Source: Clostridium polynesiense | Lineage (GTDB): Bacteria; Bacillota; Clostridia; Clostridiales; Clostridiaceae | DNA length: 45,443 bases | Assembly (NCBI RefSeq): GCF_000820705.1 | Contig: NZ_CCXI01000132.1 | Span: 1 to 45,443 of the forward strand | Reading direction: 5' to 3' | Shown: in pieces, positions 31,401 through 39,906 of the stretch | Layout of the letters: each line of letters begins with the position of its first letter | Position numbering within the stretch: the first letter of the stretch is position 1 | Position numbers and translations under genes: made by a program | Notes under the pieces: model-generated | The model's database searches: none | What the model saw: only the letters and a program-made list of their open reading frames with translations | What the model was told of the DNA's origin: nothing

Positions 31401-32335
31401 ATGATGGTATCTTTTAATGACTTAAGTAAGGATTATAAAGGAAAACTTGTTTTTGAAAATATAACAGGAAGGATAAACAGCGGTGAAAAAATAGGACTGA
31501 TTGGCAGAAACGGTGTGGGAAAAACCACCCTGGCAAGGATTATAGCAGCCTTAGAGGAATATGAAAAAGGAAGTCTTAGCTATTCTCCTTCCCATTTAAA
31601 AATAAGGTATCTTAATCCAAATGAATTTTTCTTTGAGAAAATGAGCAAAGAAATACTCTTAAGGAATATGGCAGGCAACAGCAGGAAATCCATGCACTCA
31701 GGGAGATGATAACTGACAGAAGGATCTGGTATGATAAGGCTCATAAATCCGCAGAGCAGAACGATTTTTGGCGGTCTAAGGCAAAAAAACAGGTTAGCAT
31801 AATGCATGCTAAGGAAAAAGCTTTAGAAAGGCTTGAAAGTAATAAGATTGAAAAACCAAAAGAGGAGTCTGTTCCTGCCTTTGAAGTTATCAATAAAAAC
31901 CTCAATACAATAAAGCTTCCAAAATATCTTATAAGAGTTCAGGGCTTAAGCATGGGAGAACGCAGCAGAACAGCTATTGCTAAACTCATGCTTTCAGGAG
32001 CAAATCTGTTAATTTTGGATGATCCAACCAACTATCTTGATATAGCGTCAAGGGAAAGGATTGAAGCGGTTCTTCAGGGCTTCAAGGGAACCATACTTTT
32101 TGTTTCCCACGATAGATATTTTATAAATAATATAGCTGATAAAATCTTTGAACTTAAAGATTTTACAATAAACACCTATGAGCAGAGCTATAAAGAATAT
32201 TCACAAAATAAAAAGGCTATATCCTCTTCAGAAGGTTTTTATAATCTCAATAAGATAAAGGATGAAATATCAAAACTGGAGCTGGAGCTTGCTTTTATAA
32301 GCGGAAGGCTTGGTGAAGCTCTGGAGGAAGAGTAA
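31401..32335 (+). pseudogene. Decayed ABC-F ATPase (ribosome-protection type)
   Basis: Intact relatives have about 490-540 residues with two ABC domains. Here the first 78 residues give the start of ABC1 (GLIGRNGVGKTT Walker A), but its signature and Walker B are missing. A frameshift at about 31660 (TTAAGG where TTAAAGG would restore the frame to ILLKEYGRQQQEIHAL) ends the first frame at 31709. The second open frame (31706-32335) carries the linker (RIWYDKAHKSAEQNDFWRSKAKK) and ABC2 without its Walker A but with LSMGERSR, LLILDDPTNYLD (Asp for the catalytic Glu) and SHDRYF. Two internal deletions plus a frameshift make function unlikely. Confidence 0.85.
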
Positions 32336-32501
32336 AAATAATATCTTAACCTCAGGTTTATGGAAATTTCCAGAGAATTAAATAAATTAAAACAAATTAA
32401 TTCTAAATTACAGTATAAGTGAATATTTGATAATTTTTCATTTATACTGTAAAATTTTATGTTAGGACATTATGAAGTTTAAAGGGGGAGATTATTGATC
32501 T

Positions 32502-34262
32502 ATGAATATGATTAAAAAATTTATAAGCTACTATAAGCCGCATAAAAAACTATTCTTTCTTGATTTGCTCTGTGCTTTTACTGTAGCTATCTGTGACTTG
32601 TTTTATCCTATAATTGCAAGAAACATCATCAACGATTATGTTCCAAACCAGAACTTAAGATTATTGATTGTATGGTCTGTTGCACTTCTTTTTATTTATA
32701 TATTAAAAGCAGCACTTAATTGGTTTATTCAGTATTATGGTCACATTGTGGGAGTTCGCATGCAGGCAGATATGAGGAGGGATGTTTTTGCTCGTCTTCA
32801 GAAGCTTCCCTTTTCTTTCTTCGATGAAAATAAAACCGGTACTATTATGTCAAGGATAATAAATGACTTAATGGACATTTCAGAGCTTGCTCACCATGGT
32901 CCTGAGGATTTATTTATATCAATTATAACTCTTATAGGCTCCTTTATAATATTAAGTACAATAAATGTGCCTCTTACCGTTATAATCTTTTTATCTCTTC
33001 CACCTCTTGTTTGGTTTTCAATGAAAATGAGAAGGAACATGAGCAATGCTTTTACCAAAACCCGTGAAGAGATAGCAGAGGTTAATGCAAGCTTAGAAAA
33101 CTCTATTGCAGGTATAAGGGTATCAAGAGCATATACTAATTCTAAATATGAAGAAAGAAAATTCCACAACTATAATGAAAGCTTCAAAGCTGCCAGAGCT
33201 GCCGCTTACAAGGTAATGGCTCACTTCTCTGCCGGAATGGGCTTATTTATGGATTTACTATATTTATTAGTTCTTGTGGTAGGAGGAATGTTCTACTTTA
33301 AAGGAATAATAAATGTAGGGGACTTTGCAATGTATATATTATTTATCAGCATGTTCCTAAACCCTCTTAAACGTCTGGTTCAGTTTTATGAGCAGCTTCA
33401 AAACGGTATGACAGGCTTCCAGCGTTTCGAACAGCTTATGGCGGTGGCAGAGGAACCTGAAGCAGAAGATGCTATAGAAATAGACAAGCTTAATGGAGTA
33501 ATTGATTTTAAAAATGTTAGCTTTCAATACGAAAATGGAATATTAAATGAAGACGGTGAAGAATCCGATGAAAACAACTTAATATTAAATAACCTCTCTC
33601 TTCATATAGAACAGGGTAAAACTGTGGCAATAGTAGGTCCCTCCGGCGGTGGTAAAACTACTCTATGCCATTTAATCCCTCGCTTTTATGAAATTTCTTC
33701 AGGAGAAATCGCTATTGATGGACACGATATAACCACCTTAACAAGAAACTCTTTAAGAAAAAATATAGGTATAGTTGCTCAGGATGTATTCCTCTTTACT
33801 GGAACCATAAAAGAAAATATTCTTTACGGAAACTTAGAAGCTACTGATGAAGAAGTCATTGAGGCAGCTAAGAAAGCAAATATTCACGACTATATTTTGT
33901 CTTTGGAAAATGGCTATGACACATATGTAGGAGAGCGTGGAGTAAAGCTTTCAGGAGGACAAAAACAGCGTATTTCCATAGCTAGAGTTTTCCTTAAGAA
34001 TCCATCTATTTTAATATTGGATGAAGCAACCTCAGCTCTGGATAATGCTACTGAAATGATTATACAAAGCGCCCTTGAGGAACTATCCAGAGGAAGGACT
34101 TCAATAATAGTAGCTCATAGGCTCTCTACCATTAAAAACGCAGATGAAATTATAGTTTTAACCGATGAAGGAATAAAAGAAATAGGAAATCATGAGACCT
34201 TAATTAAGAAAAACGGTATTTATGCTGAACTATATAATTACCAATTTAAAGAGGTTTCTTAA
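32502..34262 (+). CDS. ABC transporter, fused permease/ATPase (exporter type)
   Basis: 586 residues: six transmembrane helices (about 18-310), then an ATPase domain with Walker A VGPSGGGKTT (about 380), Q-loop, signature LSGGQKQR and Walker B ILILDEATSALD with the catalytic Glu present. It probably works as a homodimer exporting lipids, peptides or drugs; the substrate is unknown. The ATG follows GGGGGAG. It has its own terminator and stands about 165 bases after the decayed ABC-F gene; the two need not be linked. Confidence 0.93.
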   Translation: MNMIKKFISYYKPHKKLFFLDLLCAFTVAICDLFYPIIARNIINDYVPNQNLRLLIVWSVALLFIYILKAALNWFIQYYGHIVGVRMQADMRRDVFARLQKLPFSFFDENKTGTIMSRIINDLMDISELAHHGPEDLFISIITLIGSFIILSTINVPLTVIIFLSLPPLVWFSMKMRRNMSNAFTKTREEIAEVNASLENSIAGIRVSRAYTNSKYEERKFHNYNESFKAARAAAYKVMAHFSAGMGLFMDLLYLLVLVVGGMFYFKGIINVGDFAMYILFISMFLNPLKRLVQFYEQLQNGMTGFQRFEQLMAVAEEPEAEDAIEIDKLNGVIDFKNVSFQYENGILNEDGEESDENNLILNNLSLHIEQGKTVAIVGPSGGGKTTLCHLIPRFYEISSGEIAIDGHDITTLTRNSLRKNIGIVAQDVFLFTGTIKENILYGNLEATDEEVIEAAKKANIHDYILSLENGYDTYVGERGVKLSGGQKQRISIARVFLKNPSILILDEATSALDNATEMIIQSALEELSRGRTSIIVAHRLSTIKNADEIIVLTDEGIKEIGNHETLIKKNGIYAELYNYQFKEVS

Positions 34263-34279
34263 TAAAATAACCGGATAAT

Positions 34280-34317
34280 AAAATACACAGAAAGCTTAAA
34301 TGCCTTCTGTGTATTTT
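34280..34317 (+). terminator. Intrinsic terminator
   Basis: AAAATACACAGAA (34280-34292) pairs perfectly with 34305-34317; U-rich downstream. It ends the ABC exporter gene. Confidence 0.8.
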
Positions 34318-34681
34318 ACTTATATAAATAGATTTCCCCTTTGATTTAATCCATAATTCAATATATTTTTTTAAATTTACATTTAAATACTTAAAAGCAG
34401 GCTTGATAGAATCCTCTATTACAATTATAATTTATTATTGACTGATAATGTTTATCATTTTCAAATATCTTTCTTTATGATAGCATTGATTTAAGTTGAA
34501 GATACACCTCTTGAGTGATAGACTATATAAAAAGTTCTATAAAAAGTATATATTTTCGGTAGAATTATATTATAAATACTAAGCTCTAAGGGGAAATTTA
34601 AAATTTTCCACTGTCTTTAAGTTGCACTATATTTAAAGGTGAAGATTAAGGAATTGCAGGGTTTTGAAAGGATGGTCTTAT
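34318..34681. other. Leader/promoter region of the mevalonate operon
   Basis: No gene seen over about 360 bases. It contains a TTGACT (34438-34443) with a possible TCAAAT -10 box 17 bases on, a Fur-box-like sequence in between, and further AT-rich boxes nearer the operon. A short GGAAA/TTTCC hairpin lies near 34590-34605. Confidence 0.45.
34444..34462. promoter_or_regulatory. Fur-box-like dyad
   Basis: GATAATGTTTATCATTTTC matches the classic 19-base Fur consensus at 16 positions and lies between a TTGACT -35 and its possible -10. Iron (or another Fur-family metal/peroxide) control of what follows is possible, although it is about 220 bases upstream of the mevalonate kinase start. Confidence 0.45.
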
Positions 34682-35647
34682 ATGAATAAAGTTTCTGCTA
34701 AATCAGCGGAAGGAGAAACACACAGCAAGTTAATATTAGTAGGAGAGCACGCCGTTGTTTACGGTAAACCGGCTATTGCTCTCCCCTTCCCTTTAAAGGT
34801 AAAAGCTTTAATAAAGGAATCCTTTGGAATTATTAAGTTTAAATCTGCAATTTATACCGGTCCTCTGGAGAAAATGCCTGGAAGGATGAAGGGTATTTTA
34901 GAATGCATAAAGGAAACACTAAATACTTTAGATAAACCCTTAGAGGGATTAAGTATTGAAATTGAATCCGCTATTCCTTTAGGCAGCGGTTTAGGCTCCA
35001 GTGCAGCAGTAGCTACGGCGGTAGTAAGAGGTTTATTTTCCTTCTTTCATCAAAAGCTTTCACAAAAAGAGCTGTTTTACCTTGTTCAAATAGCGGAAGA
35101 ATATGCTCATGGCAAACCCAGCGGCATAGACATGGCGGCAGTATCAAGCAGACATCCTATCCTCTTTCAAAAGGGCAAGGATATAACCCCTCTCATTTCA
35201 GAGGCTCCTTTGTTTATTGCTGTTGCCCATACAGGCAGAATTGGTGATACCCGCAGAGCAGTGGAAAATGTAAGAAAAAATTACCTTAAGGATGGGGAAA
35301 AGGTAAAAAAATCCCTGGATAAAATAGAGGAAATTACTGATATGGCGGAAAAAGCTCTTTTAAATGGGGATATAAATTTACTGGGAAAATTACTAAATGA
35401 CAATCAGCAGGAGCTTATTGCCCTAGGTGTCAGTGATAACGGGCTCAACGCTTTAATTGACACAGCAAGATCTCAAGGGGCTCTGGGCGCAAAATTAACA
35501 GGTGGTGGTTTAGGAGGCTGTATTATAGCCCTTGCAGATAACTTAGAAAAAGCTAAAGTGATATCAAAAGCACTAATGAAGGCAGGTGCCTTGGAAAGCT
35601 GGTATTTTTCCACTTGCCAGGATACTTTATATTTTCCCGAAAGATAA
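34682..35647 (+). CDS. mvk: Mevalonate kinase
   Basis: Phosphorylates mevalonate to 5-phosphomevalonate with ATP in the cytoplasm. 321 residues with the GHMP-kinase layout: ILVGEHAVVYGKPAIALPF (motif 1, about 18-36), PLGSGLGSSAAVATAV (motif 2, ATP loop, about 99-114), PSGIDMAAV with the catalytic Asp (about 150), and KLTGGGLGGCIIAL (motif 3, C-terminal). GEHAVVYGKPA distinguishes it from galactokinase and homoserine kinase. The ATG at 34682 is six bases after AAAGGATGG; an upstream TTG at 34664 overlaps the site. First gene of a five-gene operon that completes the lower mevalonate pathway. Confidence 0.95.
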   Translation: MNKVSAKSAEGETHSKLILVGEHAVVYGKPAIALPFPLKVKALIKESFGIIKFKSAIYTGPLEKMPGRMKGILECIKETLNTLDKPLEGLSIEIESAIPLGSGLGSSAAVATAVVRGLFSFFHQKLSQKELFYLVQIAEEYAHGKPSGIDMAAVSSRHPILFQKGKDITPLISEAPLFIAVAHTGRIGDTRRAVENVRKNYLKDGEKVKKSLDKIEEITDMAEKALLNGDINLLGKLLNDNQQELIALGVSDNGLNALIDTARSQGALGAKLTGGGLGGCIIALADNLEKAKVISKALMKAGALESWYFSTCQDTLYFPER

Positions 35648-35662
35648 TTGGAGGATAGATAG

Positions 35663-36637
35663 ATGAAAGCTACAGCAAAGGCAAACACTAATATTGCACT
35701 CATTAAATATTGGGGAAAACGTGATGAAAAGCTGTTTTTACCTATGAACAGCAGTATATCCATCACCCTTGATAGATTTTTTACAGTAACCACCGTTGAA
35801 TTCAATGAACGCTTTAGTAAGGATACCTTTCTGCTAAACGGAAGTGAAGCAGGTGAAAAAGAATCAAAGAAGGTTTTTAATTTTCTTAGTAAGATAAAAG
35901 AATTAGCGGGTATAGATTTAAATGCTATGATTACCTCGGAAAATAAAGTTCCTATAGCTGCAGGATTAGCCTCCTCTGCCTCAGGCTTTGCCGCCTTGGC
36001 AGGAGCTGCAGCTAAGGCTCTTAATTTACAATTAAATGATAAGGAATTATCCATCCTTGCCCGGCAGGGTTCAGGTTCTGCCTGCCGTTCTGTTTATGGA
36101 GGATATGTAGAATGGCAAAAAGGAGAAAAAAGTGACGGAAAGGATTCTGCCGCTAATCAGCTTTTACCTGAAAAAGAATGGGATATAAGCATTCTTTCAG
36201 TTCTAGTAGCCTCTAAGGAAAAAAAGGTCTCCAGCAGAGAAGGAATGAAGCGTACGGTACTTACCTCTCCTTTTTATCAAGGCTGGCTTAACACTGTGGA
36301 AAAAGACTTAGAAACAGCAAAAAAAGCTATTTCTATTAAGGATTTTAAAGTTCTTGGTGAGGTAGTGGAGGAAAATGCTCTTAAGATGCATGCTACTATG
36401 CTTGGAGCAAAACCTCCCATTATATACTGGGAAAGCGGAACCTTAGCGGTAATTGAGAAAGTTCAAAGGCTAAGGCTCTCCGGTATTCAGGTTTATTTCA
36501 CCATAGATGCAGGGCCAAATGTAAAAGTGCTCTGCCTCCCTGAAGATGAGAAAATGGTGTATAAAGCTTTACTGTCTACCCCTGGGGTACTGGAAGTTAT
36601 TACCTGCAAACCCGGTTCCGGTATAACTTATTTATAA
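35663..36637 (+). CDS. mvaD: Diphosphomevalonate decarboxylase
   Basis: Converts 5-diphosphomevalonate, ATP-dependently, to isopentenyl diphosphate with loss of CO2. 324 residues: N-terminal KANTNIALIKYWGKRD (substrate Lys/Tyr), NSSISITLD, ATP loop PIAAGLASSASGFAAL (about 96-111), GSACRSVYGGYVEW, and the catalytic Asp of FTIDAGPNVK near residue 285, all typical. It begins 15 bases after the mvk stop with GGAGGATAG ahead of the ATG. The third step between these two, phosphomevalonate kinase, is encoded at the end of the operon. Confidence 0.96.
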   Translation: MKATAKANTNIALIKYWGKRDEKLFLPMNSSISITLDRFFTVTTVEFNERFSKDTFLLNGSEAGEKESKKVFNFLSKIKELAGIDLNAMITSENKVPIAAGLASSASGFAALAGAAAKALNLQLNDKELSILARQGSGSACRSVYGGYVEWQKGEKSDGKDSAANQLLPEKEWDISILSVLVASKEKKVSSREGMKRTVLTSPFYQGWLNTVEKDLETAKKAISIKDFKVLGEVVEENALKMHATMLGAKPPIIYWESGTLAVIEKVQRLRLSGIQVYFTIDAGPNVKVLCLPEDEKMVYKALLSTPGVLEVITCKPGSGITYL

Positions 36638-36749
36638 AAGGCCGAATCCTGTAGTTATAAAGAAATACTCAATCACCTTAGTATTGCCTATTTATAAAAA
36701 CAGAATCATTTAATATATTATAAGGATAATTTAAATAGGAGTTGAATTT

Positions 36750-37022
36750 ATGGACAATATGTCATTAGAAATAGAAAAGTCTCCCCAAGACGATGCTTCA
36801 AAAAAGAATATTGAAGTTTGGGAAGATCTTGTATATATAAAAGATTTAACTGTATCCCTTGCAATATGCACTTTTACTACTTTTGCAGCTTATTTTCTTG
36901 CACCTAATACCCCTCCTAAACCATTATTTTTTGGTTTAAGCGGTGCAATTCTGGGCTTTGTAATATGCAGCTTTTTTATTAAGCCTAAAAGGTTATTTAT
37001 AGAAAAGATTCAGGAGGATTAA
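36750..37022 (+). CDS. Small membrane protein encoded with the TctA-like permease
   Basis: 90 residues: an acidic cytoplasmic N-terminus of about 30 residues, then two transmembrane helices (about 33-51 and 59-76) separated by APNTPPKPL, and a short charged tail. It ends one base before the start of the TctA-like permease, so the two are almost certainly translated together. Its position suggests the role of a small accessory subunit, like TctB in tripartite transporters, though TctB normally has four helices and about 140 residues. The ATG follows AGGAGTTG. Not recognised as a family. Confidence 0.8.
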   Translation: MDNMSLEIEKSPQDDASKKNIEVWEDLVYIKDLTVSLAICTFTTFAAYFLAPNTPPKPLFFGLSGAILGFVICSFFIKPKRLFIEKIQED

Positions 37023-37023
37023 A

Positions 37024-38373
37024 ATGAGTATTCCATTAATTTTACAAATGGTCTTTGCTTCTGCAGTTGCAGCAGTTATGTATACAATTATAGGCGCTGC
37101 TCCCGGTGCTGATGAAACAGCAACTATAGCACCTATTACCTTAGTACTGGTTTTATCAGGAGTAAATCCAGCAGTAATCCTGTCCTTCTTTATCTCAGCT
37201 ATTGTGGCATGCAAATTGATTGATGCAGTTCCTGTTTCAGTGGCGGGGATTCCAGCAGGTGTTATGTCTACTCCTATGGTGGAGCATGCCATGGTTTTAA
37301 AAAAGCATGGATTAACTGATACAAGTATCAGAAAAATTGCTTCCGGTGCTATTATTGGTACTATAGTTTCCATACCGGTGAGTTTATTTCTGGCTAATGC
37401 CTTAATCCCTTTTGCAAATGTTATTAAACAATATGGAGATGTAGTGTTTTTCATTGGAGTAATACTACTGGCATTAATGAGTAAAAATAGATGGGTATCC
37501 CTTGCTTCAATACTTCCCTTTGCTTTATTAATTCAAGGACTTCGTTATCTTTACTGGGAAATAGGAGCAGTACCAAAAGGAACAAACGTATTTACCTCCT
37601 TCTTTCTGGCTATTACCATAGGACCGGTTATTTTAACCCTCTTTGAGCTTTTAAATAAAGATAAAAGAAACAGTATGAAGCGTTTTGACAAAAAAACCAT
37701 CAATTTAAAGGACACAGAAGAAATAGGAAAATTTCCAAATCCTTTTAAGATTTTAACTAAAAAAGAGACTGTATACAGTGTAATAGCTTCCCTTATAGGA
37801 TCTGTAACCTTTATACTAAGTCCTGTGGGTCTAACCACCTTCTTTGGAGAGCTATTTGCAAGCCGTACAGAGGATCCTGTTGAGAAGGCTTCCCTTGCAG
37901 TATCTACTATGGAAGCCCTAGCTCAGGCAACTTATATTTCCGGAGCCTTGATTCCTCTTATAGCTTTGGGAATACCTTTATCTCCCGTAGCCCTTGGGCC
38001 GGCAAATCCGCTCTTTAATGCTCAGCCAGTATATACCTTAGAGCATAATATGCATCACCTTTTGTCAAATGGGGATTTTGTGTGGTCAACCCTAATAGGA
38101 GCCACCATCGCCTCCCTGTTTACATATTTTATTGCAGTAAAATATTCAAGACAGATTTGTGCCTTTGTTTTTAAAAAAATTCCCCATGAGGCATTATTAG
38201 GCTTATTCTTCAGTCTTGTGCTTCTATTAGCTTTTATGGATGCAGGCTTGATTAATATTGCCGGTGTTCTTCTAATCGGCATAGTTTCCGGACTTTTATA
38301 TAGATTAGGGGTCAATTATGGGGTTTTATTTATGATTTTATACTCTGCACCATGGATTATTCAAAGATTATAG
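37024..38373 (+). CDS. TctA-like carboxylate permease embedded in the mevalonate operon
   Basis: 449 residues with about 11-12 transmembrane helices in two halves. The first half has GAAPGADETATIAPITLVL and IPAGVMSTPMVEHAMVLKKHG, comparable to the glycine/proline motif and the GYPMAKKG region of TctA permeases. The second half repeats this as FASRTEDPVEKASLAVSTMEALAQ then SGALIPLIALGIPLSPVALG, comparable to the TctA GAFIPLLTLGIPG segment. TctA family members carry di- and tricarboxylates with a binding protein; none is encoded here. Since it lies between mvaD and phosphomevalonate kinase, mevalonate (a hydroxy-carboxylate) is the obvious candidate substrate. Family call moderate, substrate inferred. 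Confidence 0.75.
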   Translation: MSIPLILQMVFASAVAAVMYTIIGAAPGADETATIAPITLVLVLSGVNPAVILSFFISAIVACKLIDAVPVSVAGIPAGVMSTPMVEHAMVLKKHGLTDTSIRKIASGAIIGTIVSIPVSLFLANALIPFANVIKQYGDVVFFIGVILLALMSKNRWVSLASILPFALLIQGLRYLYWEIGAVPKGTNVFTSFFLAITIGPVILTLFELLNKDKRNSMKRFDKKTINLKDTEEIGKFPNPFKILTKKETVYSVIASLIGSVTFILSPVGLTTFFGELFASRTEDPVEKASLAVSTMEALAQATYISGALIPLIALGIPLSPVALGPANPLFNAQPVYTLEHNMHHLLSNGDFVWSTLIGATIASLFTYFIAVKYSRQICAFVFKKIPHEALLGLFFSLVLLLAFMDAGLINIAGVLLIGIVSGLLYRLGVNYGVLFMILYSAPWIIQRL

Positions 38374-38401
38374 ATTTTATCAAAGAAAGAGAGGAAGAAA
38401 T

Positions 38402-39544
38402 ATGGATTACTCAAGCTATAGCGTAAAAGTTCCAGGTAAACTCATGATTGCCGGAGAGTATGCTGTGCTGGAGCCAAAGCAAAAAGCTGTAGTCATCGCT
38501 GTAAATCGTTATGTAACGGCTTATATTAAACCCCACAGTAAGAATCACCTTTCTCTGCCACAGATGGGACTAGAGGATATTACCTGGGAGTTAACATCGG
38601 AAGGATTAAAATTTAATACAGAGGATTCAAGGCTGAATTTTCTTCAAAATTCTATGGCTGCAGCTATTGCTTTTCTTCATGAAAATTCCATAGCACTTCG
38701 TCCCTTTCATTTAAGTATCGTAAGCGAACTTGATGATTCCGTCACAGGGAAAAAATACGGTCTTGGTTCCAGTGCTGCTATCTCAACTGCGGTAATTTCT
38801 GCTGTTCTGCAGCTGCATAGGAATGGAGGTTCTTCAAGTCTTGAGGAAATTTTTAAGCTTTCTGCCATCGCCCATTTAAAAACCCAAGGAAGCGGTTCCG
38901 GTGCAGATATTGCCGCTGCGGTTTATGGCGGATGGCTTGAATATTCTGCTTTCAGCTCATCATGGATATTAAAATCCTTAGAGGATAATAAAAAACTTAC
39001 AGAGATTATAAAAAGTCCCTGGCCAAATTTATCCATCAGAAAATTGACTCCACCCTCTGACCTTTGTCTGGCTGTAGGATGGACAAAGGAAGCAGCAGCC
39101 ACAGCTCCAATGATTAAATGCATACAAAGTTTTCGTAAGAACAATTTAAATGCTTATGAAGAATTTTTAAACGAAAGCTCTCTTTCAGTAAAAGAATTAA
39201 TTGATAGCTTTGAGGAAAATAATAGTGCAAAAGCGGTAAATGCACTTGTTAGAAACCGCAAGGCACTTTGTAACCTTGGTGCAGAATCCGGTGCAGATAT
39301 AGAAACAGAAAAGCTTAAAAAACTAAGTTCTATTGCTGATAACTTTGGCTGTGGAAAATCTTCAGGAGCAGGAGGAGGCGACTGTGGAATTGCCTTCCTA
39401 AAAAAAGACACCGAAAGACAGGAGCTTTATAAAGAATGGATTAAAGCAAATATTATCCCCCTGGATTTAACAGTTTCTATGAAGGGGATTAATGTGCTTA
39501 AAATAAATGAAAAAAACTGGGATATATTAGACTTAAGCAGTTAA
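38402..39544 (+). CDS. mvaK2: Phosphomevalonate kinase
   Basis: Phosphorylates 5-phosphomevalonate to 5-diphosphomevalonate. 380 residues, GHMP family of the ERG8/bacterial MvaK2 type: VPGKLMIAGEYAVLEP (about 9-24), an extended segment including a long insert typical of this enzyme, ATP loop KKYGLGSSAAISTAV (about 118-132), GSGSGADIAAAVYGGWLEY (about 165-183), and C-terminal SSGAGGGDCGIAFL. It completes mevalonate to isopentenyl diphosphate with the two upstream kinase-fold enzymes. It follows the permease by 28 bases; the ATG has AGAGGAAG. A 22-base-pair terminator closes the operon. Confidence 0.94.
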   Translation: MDYSSYSVKVPGKLMIAGEYAVLEPKQKAVVIAVNRYVTAYIKPHSKNHLSLPQMGLEDITWELTSEGLKFNTEDSRLNFLQNSMAAAIAFLHENSIALRPFHLSIVSELDDSVTGKKYGLGSSAAISTAVISAVLQLHRNGGSSSLEEIFKLSAIAHLKTQGSGSGADIAAAVYGGWLEYSAFSSSWILKSLEDNKKLTEIIKSPWPNLSIRKLTPPSDLCLAVGWTKEAAATAPMIKCIQSFRKNNLNAYEEFLNESSLSVKELIDSFEENNSAKAVNALVRNRKALCNLGAESGADIETEKLKKLSSIADNFGCGKSSGAGGGDCGIAFLKKDTERQELYKEWIKANIIPLDLTVSMKGINVLKINEKNWDILDLSS

Positions 39545-39567
39545 ACTTCATAAGTTTAATATATATA

Positions 39568-39615
39568 CAAACAATGCTCATTTATCAAAAACCTTTGATA
39601 AATGAGCATTGTTTG
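39568..39615 (+). terminator. Terminator of the mevalonate operon
   Basis: A perfect 22-base-pair stem (39568-39589 with 39594-39615) around a four-base AACC loop, followed by a U-rich stretch; the longest perfect hairpin in the window. Confidence 0.85.
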
Positions 39616-39626
39616 ATTTCTTTACT

Positions 39627-39722
39627 TTATTCCTTCACCCAATAAGAAGCTCCATCCCTTTCCCTGTCTAAAAAACCGTATTCTATCAATGCATATAGAG
39701 ATTTAATTGTTAATATAATGTT
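39627..39722 (-). pseudogene. Possible C-terminal gene remnant
   Basis: A 31-codon open stretch ends in a stop at 39627 and encodes TIKSLYALIEYGFLDRER then a Trp-containing tail, which reads like the C-terminus of a real protein. There is no start codon or binding site; a stop lies just upstream, and the DNA further upstream is AT-rich and non-coding. It may be what is left of a deleted gene. Confidence 0.35.
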
Positions 39723-39806
39723 TCAAATATCCATTTGTTTATATTTACATATATATTTTTCTTTTATATTTATCTCTTCATGTATGTTTATTTATCTTTA
39801 TAACAT

Positions 39807-39859
39807 AAAAAAATAATTGCTCAATGAAAGTAAAGTACTGCTGATTGAGCAATTATTTT
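39807..39859 (-). terminator. Terminator of the heterodimeric ABC exporter operon
   Basis: AAAATAATTGCTCAAT (39810-39825) pairs perfectly with 39844-39859; on the minus strand a run of seven U follows. It lies about 50 bases past the stop of the gene at 39907. Confidence 0.85.
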
Positions 39860-39906
39860 CACAAGTTATATATTCTTACCATGGAGCTTATTAAAAGCTT
39901 CTAAGT

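Noticed and set aside
34631-34689. 16-codon frame ending in ATGAATAA at the mvk start
   Set aside because: It shares the 8-base overlap pattern but has no ribosome site at usable spacing before its GTG or TTG.
35473-36054. 193-codon minus-strand frame opposite mvk/mvaD
   Set aside because: It spans two well-identified genes on the other strand and has no start signals; a shadow frame.
36577-36589. TACCCCTGGGGTA inside mvaD
   Set aside because: It is part of the coding sequence for a conserved-looking STPGVLE segment and lacks the long arms of the intergenic hairpins; probably coincidence.
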